Shown here piece after piece: positions 6,953 to 11,089 of a DNA stretch of 11,089 bases. The position numbers and the translations under genes were made by a program. The notes below the pieces were generated by a model. The model saw only the letters and a program-made list of their open reading frames with translations, made no database searches and was not told where the DNA came from. Source of the DNA: an uncultured Acidimicrobiaceae bacterium (GTDB taxonomy: Bacteria > Actinomycetota > Acidimicrobiia > Acidimicrobiales > Ilumatobacteraceae). Location of the stretch: contig CAIVDG010000248.1 of assembly GCA_903904615.1 (NCBI GenBank), positions 1-11,089 on the forward strand, read 5' to 3'. Position 1 is the stretch's first letter. Each line of letters starts with the position of its first letter.

Positions 6953-8040
6953 CACACACCTGCAATTAACGCCGCGCGTGCAGGCATTGTGCTGAGCACA
7001 ACGTGTTCATCGTCTCCGTGTGCACCGCCACCGACGGCACCAAGACCATCGAGCGTTTGCACACCAACGGCCGCCGTGAAGTTTCCGTCCGACCCGCCAC
7101 CAACAACCACGCCCTGAAGCCCAGCAATACCCACTTTTGCAGCCACAATCTCTGCAAGTGCAAAGAGCTCGCTTGCGGCCGACTCATGCATTGGCGGACG
7201 CCCGATGCCACCACTCATGGTGAGACGAGAACCTTCGAGAGATGTCTGCAGTTGGGCAAATGCTTCTTCAACTCGAGGCTTCTCTTCAGGAACCGCAACG
7301 CGCACATCAACCGACATAGTGGTGCGAGCCGGAACAACATTGTCGGCAGTGCCAGACGATGCAAGCGTCGGTGTCACCGTTGTTCCACGTGCTGGGTCTG
7401 CAATAGAGACAATCTGCGGAATGAGATGGGCAAGTTCCACCAACGAGTTGATTCCCTTTTCGGGTTCCAATCCGGCGTGTGATGCGCGTCCTTCAATAGT
7501 GAGCTCGAATGTTCCTGTTCCCTTGCGACCAATCTTCAACGCTCCGCCGTCGGCACTTGGTTCAAGAACCAACACTGCACCACATGCACGTGCACGCTCC
7601 TCAATGAGTGCACGCGAAGCGCGAGAGCCAATCTCTTCATCTGCGGACAACAAAATTTCAATGTGTGATGTATCGGCAAGTGCCGCCACTGCGTGAAGTG
7701 CCTGAACAATTCCAGCCTTCATGTCGAAAACACCTGGACCTCGACCGATTCCGCCGTCTGTGGTGAACGGCAGACGCGCCAATGTGCCCACCGGGTGAAC
7801 GGTGTCGTGATGCCCCAAAATGAGTACTCGCGGATCTGGCCCACCCACCCAGTGAATGTGTGGACCAACGGGCGATTCAATCAATGTTGGTCGCGAACCC
7901 AAGAGGCGCTCCATCATGCTCGCCAGTAGTTCAGCGTGCTGCGTTAACAAGTTCAGGTCACGCGAGGGTGACTCACATGTCACCAATGCATCTAGGTCGG
8001 CCACCAAAGCATCAAGCGAAAAGGACTCTGCAGAAACCAT
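6892..8040 (-). CDS. M20-family metallopeptidase (carboxypeptidase G2-like / N-acyl-amino-acid hydrolase)
   Basis: A 382-aa di-zinc hydrolase expected to cleave an amide or N-acyl bond next to a carboxylate. All metal and catalytic positions are visible: GHHDTV (H77, D79), the bridging Asp in GPGVFDMKAG (D106), DEE with general base E135 and ligand E136, E160 in VLEPS, and the C-terminal His in GGAHGDDE (H341). The dimerisation lid spans about 170-280 and includes GRASHAGLEPEKG. Length is normal. It starts 19 bp after the racemase/MenC gene and is probably co-transcribed with it. The 3' end extends 61 bp into argG on the other strand and encodes the last 20 residues, a disordered-looking Pro/Arg tail. 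Candidate substrates are N-succinyl- or N-acetyl-amino acids or a peptide; an ArgE-like role is possible given argG but not shown by any residue I can name. Confidence 0.92.
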   Translation of the reverse strand: MVSAESFSLDALVADLDALVTCESPSRDLNLLTQHAELLASMMERLLGSRPTLIESPVGPHIHWVGGPDPRVLILGHHDTVHPVGTLARLPFTTDGGIGRGPGVFDMKAGIVQALHAVAALADTSHIEILLSADEEIGSRASRALIEERARACGAVLVLEPSADGGALKIGRKGTGTFELTIEGRASHAGLEPEKGINSLVELAHLIPQIVSIADPARGTTVTPTLASSGTADNVVPARTTMSVDVRVAVPEEKPRVEEAFAQLQTSLEGSRLTMSGGIGRPPMHESAASELFALAEIVAAKVGIAGLQGVVVGGGSDGNFTAAVGVQTLDGLGAVGGGAHGDDEHVVLSTMPARAALIAGVCQELSSMAKRPPLGNVPAER

Positions 8041-8059
8041 GGTTCAATCGTGCCACGAA

Positions 8060-9169
8060 CTAGGCCTGAAACAGTGTCTCGATTTTCACTTCGGGGTGTT
8101 CAAACACCCATGAAAGAGGCTGCACTCCAATTCCTACGGTATTTGGCACCCGTATCTCACCATTCTCCAACCCGAACGGCGCGGTCACATCACGATCGAA
8201 GTATCGATTCGAAGCACTGAGGTCGGGGGTCAAAGTGAATCCGGGAAGTGAGGCAAGCGCCAAACACGATGCTCTCCCAATTCCTGTTTCCAGCATTCCA
8301 CCCACCCATGCGTCGAGACCATGCGTTGCAACGATGTTGTGCATTCGCACTGCATCACTAATTCCACCAGCACGCGATGGCTTCACATTCACGACAGAGC
8401 ACGCACTCATCTCTATTGCTCGCATGAGTTGATCACAATTTTCAATTGACTCGTCTAAGCACACCGGCGTGTGAATTCGGCTTGCGAGAAGTGCATGACC
8501 CTCAATGTCGTCCGCAGCCAAAGGTTGTTCTATGAATTGAAGAGAGAACTCATCGAGTGTGGACAACTGTTCAAAGTCGTCACGCGAGTACGCAGCATTG
8601 GCATCAACTTGCAGAGCCACTGCATCCCCCACTGCTGTGCGCACAGCGCGAACAACATCAACATCGCGGCCGGGTTCAATCTTTAGTTTTACGCGCCGAT
8701 ATCCCTCGGCTACCCGGCTGGTCACTTCACGAACAGTGTCTTCGACAGACGGCGCAAGACCCACCACTACTCCTGGCACAATCGAATCGCGCACACCACC
8801 TAGTGCATTTCGTAACGATACTTTTTCGGTGTGAGCATGGGCATCCCAGAGCGCAGATTCCAAAGCATGCTTCGCGAAATTCTTTTCAGAAACTCCCCAC
8901 CATGTCTCCGCAAACATCTCAAAGACATCAACATCGCGGCCGCCAAGCAGTAACGCAAGCATCTGTAGAGACGCGTGTGATTGCGTTGCAGACTCACCTA
9001 CATATTGAACACCACTAGGTGCAACATTCTCACCCCATCCAACTACACCATCTGACGTAGTGATCTCAACGAGAGATGCGGTTCGTTGCGAATGAGTGCC
9101 ATGTGAAGTCACTAACGGAGTATGAATGTCCATTGGGACACGCACTGAACGGATGGAGTCAATTCGCAT
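8060..9169 (-). CDS. menC: Enolase-superfamily o-succinylbenzoate synthase / N-acylamino-acid racemase
   Basis: Member of the MenC family, which dehydrates SHCHC to o-succinylbenzoate in menaquinone synthesis; some members instead, or also, racemise N-acyl or N-succinyl amino acids. In the 369-aa product the catalytic set is complete: Lys161/Lys163 in VKLKIEPG, metal ligands D189 (VDANAAY), E214 (IEQPL) and D239 (LDES), and Lys263 in VKPSRAGG. These numbers coincide, from memory, with those of the Amycolatopsis N-acylamino-acid racemase. The frame is open to 9259, but the ATG at 9169 gives the family-like MRIDSIRSVRVPM. A possible AGGA ribosome site lies 9 nt upstream (9179-9182). No other menaquinone gene is nearby, and the downstream partner is an M20 hydrolase, so the menC symbol reflects family, not proven function. 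Confidence 0.9.
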   Translation of the reverse strand: MRIDSIRSVRVPMDIHTPLVTSHGTHSQRTASLVEITTSDGVVGWGENVAPSGVQYVGESATQSHASLQMLALLLGGRDVDVFEMFAETWWGVSEKNFAKHALESALWDAHAHTEKVSLRNALGGVRDSIVPGVVVGLAPSVEDTVREVTSRVAEGYRRVKLKIEPGRDVDVVRAVRTAVGDAVALQVDANAAYSRDDFEQLSTLDEFSLQFIEQPLAADDIEGHALLASRIHTPVCLDESIENCDQLMRAIEMSACSVVNVKPSRAGGISDAVRMHNIVATHGLDAWVGGMLETGIGRASCLALASLPGFTLTPDLSASNRYFDRDVTAPFGLENGEIRVPNTVGIGVQPLSWVFEHPEVKIETLFQA

Positions 9170-9239
9170 TGCAGTGAATCCTGTCAGCGAACTGACCAAT
9201 TGGCAACACACATACCTTTTTGCGAGTACGGTGCAGTTA
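9170..9239. promoter_or_regulatory. Divergent promoter region between menC-like gene and response regulator
   Basis: A 70-bp gap. Plus strand: TACGGT at 9227-9232 lies 7 nt before the response-regulator ATG at 9240, which has no Shine-Dalgarno, fitting a leaderless start; TTGGCA at 9200-9205 is 21 nt away, too far for a normal -35. Minus strand: only a weak CAGGAT lies near the menC-like ATG, with a plausible AGGA ribosome site, so its promoter is probably further up. Confidence 0.4.
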
Positions 9240-9896
9240 ATGACAATCCGTGTTCTCATCTGCGATGACCACGAAATGGTCCGACAAGCGCTCGCTTCTG
9301 TGCTGAACGAAGAGGACGACCTCTCCGTCGTTCACACCACAAACTCGGTGGCATCCACTCTTGCGTTATTGCAGGAAAAAGCAGACGACATCGATGTTGC
9401 GGTTCTTGATGTTCGCTTGGGTGACGGCACCGGACACAACATCACTGAGTGGATCAAGTCGAAACACCCACGTATCAATGTTGTTCTCCTCACTTCGTTC
9501 CTTGAAGACGACGTTTTAGTCACGGGATACTCCACAAAAGCTTCTGCCATTGTTTTGAAAGGTGCTCCAGCACACGAGTTAGTGGAAGCAATTCGCGACA
9601 CATCGGCTGGGCTTCAACTCATCAACGCAGTAGAAGTACGTGCTGCATCAAAACGTCTCAGCACTTTGCCTACCAATGCACTATCTGTTCTCAGCGAAAT
9701 AGATCGAGAAATTGCAGTTCTCATCTCGCGCGGCATGACCGACAGAGACATTGCGGAAACCGTGCACTTCAGTTTGCAGACGGTGAAGAACCGCGTGTCG
9801 AAAATTCTCACTCAAGTGGGTGCAGCAAATAGAACACAACTTGCTGTACTTGTAGCAATGGCCGGTGAACATGCAGAGGCGCCCGACCAAACATGA
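9240..9896 (+). CDS. NarL/LuxR-family two-component response regulator
   Basis: A 218-aa transcription factor. The receiver domain (about 1-120) has the acidic pair D9-D10, phospho-acceptor D57 in VLDVRLGDG, switch Thr T85 (LLTS) and K107 (VLKG), so all receiver residues are intact. The LuxR-type HTH (about 150-210) shows LSEIDREIAVLISRGMTDRD followed by DIAETVHFSLQTVKNRVSKI. The frame is open to 9126, but the ATG at 9240 starts directly with the beta-strand MTIRVLICDDHE and has a TACGGT box 7 nt upstream. The stop overlaps the histidine kinase start as ATGA (9893-9896), indicating translational coupling and a cognate pair. Regulator-before-kinase order is less common than the reverse for this family. 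Target genes are unknown; the secreted-protein gene downstream of the kinase is a candidate. Confidence 0.95.
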   Translation: MTIRVLICDDHEMVRQALASVLNEEDDLSVVHTTNSVASTLALLQEKADDIDVAVLDVRLGDGTGHNITEWIKSKHPRINVVLLTSFLEDDVLVTGYSTKASAIVLKGAPAHELVEAIRDTSAGLQLINAVEVRAASKRLSTLPTNALSVLSEIDREIAVLISRGMTDRDIAETVHFSLQTVKNRVSKILTQVGAANRTQLAVLVAMAGEHAEAPDQT

Positions 9897-10912
9897 CGTG
9901 CCCCGTCTTGCCACCAGCAACAATTTGCGACAATCACACTGCGCTTATCTTGGCCGCACTTCGTGACTACATCGGTATTCACGAACCAATCTTCAACGAC
10001 AACGACGAAATTGTTGACACTCAACTGGTGTGGTGGAACGAGCCATACGAAGCCATTCGTATTGAACCACCACTTGTTGGTCAAACAATCACAGACAAGT
10101 ACTTCGAACCCGACATTGCAATTGATTTTGTCCGTCGAGCATGGCAAGAGAACTCTGTGCGACAAGTCTTTGAGATGTCTGAAGACACAGTTGACATGTA
10201 CCGCCCACCAGAAGTGCTTGTTCGCATTGAAGTCACGTGGTTGCGCATTGGTGAATTGGTTGTTGAAATTGGCTCCGACTTGAGCGAGATGAACGCACTC
10301 GAGATGGAACTCATTGCACAACGTCAGGCATACACCGACGCGACACGTGAAGCACTGCTCAGCCTGGAACGCGCACGCATTGGCAGAGATCTACATGACT
10401 CAATCATTCAGAATCTTTTTGCTATTGCACTTCGTCTGCAATCGCAAAACTCTGAGCCATGGGCAGTCAATGCAATCCATGAAGTCATCAACGAGATTCG
10501 CGACACAATTTTCAACATTGAACCAGAGACACGACAACCAGTGCGAAGCCGTATTGAGAAAGTTCTTGAAATGTTCTCTGGTGCATGGACATCTCCCATC
10601 GAGCAAAACATTTCTGTGGCCCGCGAACTACCCGATGACTTAATTGACGACGTTGAAAATGTTCTTCGTGAAGGGTTGTCTAACTCTGCACGTCACGCAA
10701 AAGCCACACAGGTGTGGGTCACTCTCAACATCACAGACAACTTTGTATCGCTGCATATTCGAGACAACGGTATTGGCCCACACGGACTAAAACGCCGTAA
10801 AGCCGGCACACTTTCATTGGCGTATCGCGCAAAGTCGCATCAGGGTTCTTTTGCTCTTTCCGCAGCTGCAGAGGGTGGAACTCTGCTCACCTGGGAGTGC
10901 CCTATTAACTAG
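9893..10912 (+). CDS. Soluble PAS-type sensor histidine kinase (HisKA_3 / NarX-DevS class)
   Basis: A 339-aa kinase with no membrane segment, so it is probably a cytoplasmic sensor. The N-terminus (about 18-132) looks like a PAS domain, with IFNDNDEIVDTQLVWWNEPY and a beta-strand ending in VVEIGSDLSEM. A short helix leads to the dimerisation domain, where ERARIGRDLHDSIIQNLFA (159-177) is a textbook HisKA_3 H-box with H168 as predicted phosphorylated His. The ATP-binding domain shows the N-box EGLSNSARHAKA (260-271, N264) and G1 box RDNGIG (290-295). The G2 region is divergent: KAGTLSLAYRAKSHQG replaces the usual G-L-G-L-x-x-M-x-x-R-A pattern. It starts on the last codon of the response regulator (ATGA). 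The signal sensed is not evident; no haem- or GAF-type motif is seen. Confidence 0.93.
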   Translation: MTCPVLPPATICDNHTALILAALRDYIGIHEPIFNDNDEIVDTQLVWWNEPYEAIRIEPPLVGQTITDKYFEPDIAIDFVRRAWQENSVRQVFEMSEDTVDMYRPPEVLVRIEVTWLRIGELVVEIGSDLSEMNALEMELIAQRQAYTDATREALLSLERARIGRDLHDSIIQNLFAIALRLQSQNSEPWAVNAIHEVINEIRDTIFNIEPETRQPVRSRIEKVLEMFSGAWTSPIEQNISVARELPDDLIDDVENVLREGLSNSARHAKATQVWVTLNITDNFVSLHIRDNGIGPHGLKRRKAGTLSLAYRAKSHQGSFALSAAAEGGTLLTWECPIN

Positions 10913-10975
10913 GTACCTCGGTACTCGTGTTGGGTACTAATGCCGTGCAACTGCGGTATTCAATACTGATTGAGT
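10912..10975 (+). promoter_or_regulatory. Intergenic region with GGTAC repeats and a dyad, upstream of the secreted-protein gene
   Basis: In 63 bp there are three GGTAC copies (starting at 10912, 10920 and 10933); the first two form the near-palindrome GTACC-TC-GGTAC. A second dyad, GTATT-C-AATAC at 10956-10966, overlaps a candidate -10 (AATACT, 10962-10967), 8 nt before the ATG at 10976. An operator at the promoter is plausible. There is no U-tract, so I do not call a terminator for the kinase operon. Confidence 0.35.
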
Positions 10976-11089
10976 ATGTTCATGAGAAAAAACACCTCAC
11001 TCACATCACACATCGGACGCCTTCTTTTGTCGCTGTCAACGCTTGCCGTTGCCGGTGCAGGAATTGCTACAGCGGCTTCGGGGGCAATG
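10976..11089 (+). CDS. Predicted secreted protein, N-terminal fragment (3' end outside window)
   Basis: The frame is open for 38 codons from an ATG at 10976 to the window edge. It encodes MFMRKNTSLTSHIGRLLLSL followed by a hydrophobic stretch rich in Leu, Ala and Gly that ends in ATAASGAM. This is a textbook signal peptide: a positively charged N-region (Arg, Lys), a core of about 18 residues and small residues for signal peptidase I near the Ala-Thr-Ala-Ala stretch. A second ATG at 10982 would remove two residues; the box AATACT 8 nt before 10976 slightly favours the first. No mature part is visible, so the function cannot be named. It follows the two-component system on the same strand by 63 bp. 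Confidence 0.7.
   Translation, partial: MFMRKNTSLTSHIGRLLLSLSTLAVAGAGIATAASGAM

Noticed and set aside
9170..9259. 30-codon N-terminal extension of the menC-like gene
   Set aside because: It would cross the whole divergent promoter region and overlap the response-regulator start; the ATG at 9169 gives the usual family N-terminus.
9812..10321. 169-aa minus-strand frame opposite the response regulator and kinase
   Set aside because: Rich in Cys, Trp, Asn and His with no domain; it is a shadow of the kinase codons.
10912..10940. Rho-independent terminator after the kinase gene
   Set aside because: The GTACC-TC-GGTAC dyad has a 2-nt loop and no T-run follows.

Overview
The window reads as a gene-dense actinobacterial chromosome segment, and my best guess is the class Acidimicrobiia (for example a freshwater or marine Ilumatobacter-like lineage). 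The clues are a PafB-like regulator, an L,D-transpeptidase with a long Thr/Ser-rich tail, moderate GC, very short intergenic gaps and almost no Shine-Dalgarno sequences. This placement is inference: there is no rRNA or other strong phylogenetic marker. I see no tRNA, rRNA, insertion sequence, phage gene or CRISPR array.

Layout. From 5158 down to the left edge, six genes run on the minus strand: a family 2 glycosyltransferase, a membrane-anchored L,D-transpeptidase, the biotin transporter subunit BioY, a TetR-type repressor, glucose-6-phosphate isomerase (pgi) and the N-terminal part of a PafB-type WYL regulator cut by the window. Diverging from the glycosyltransferase, the plus strand carries a small four-helix membrane protein and argG (argininosuccinate synthase, long E. 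coli-like form). argG converges with, and overlaps by 61 bp, a minus-strand pair: an enolase-superfamily MenC/N-acylamino-acid racemase, then an M20 metallopeptidase. Diverging from that pair is a two-component system, a NarL-type response regulator coupled by ATGA to a soluble PAS-type histidine kinase. The right edge holds the first 38 codons of a predicted secreted protein.

How the genes fit together. The glycosyltransferase and L,D-transpeptidase suggest cell-envelope work; BioY with TetR suggests regulated biotin uptake; pgi and argG are core metabolism. The racemase plus M20 hydrolase pair recalls the known N-succinylamino-acid route that turns D-amino acids into L-amino acids, but it could also be ordinary MenC plus an unrelated peptidase.

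The most striking global signal is in the starts. Eight of the thirteen gene starts have a TANNNT hexamer 6 to 9 nt upstream, exactly 7 nt in five cases, and most lack a ribosome binding site. This is the expected geometry of leaderless transcription, and it occurs even at starts inside the apparent minus-strand operon. The pgi start was chosen partly on this basis. I found no clear new defence system, mobile element or other undescribed multi-gene system.
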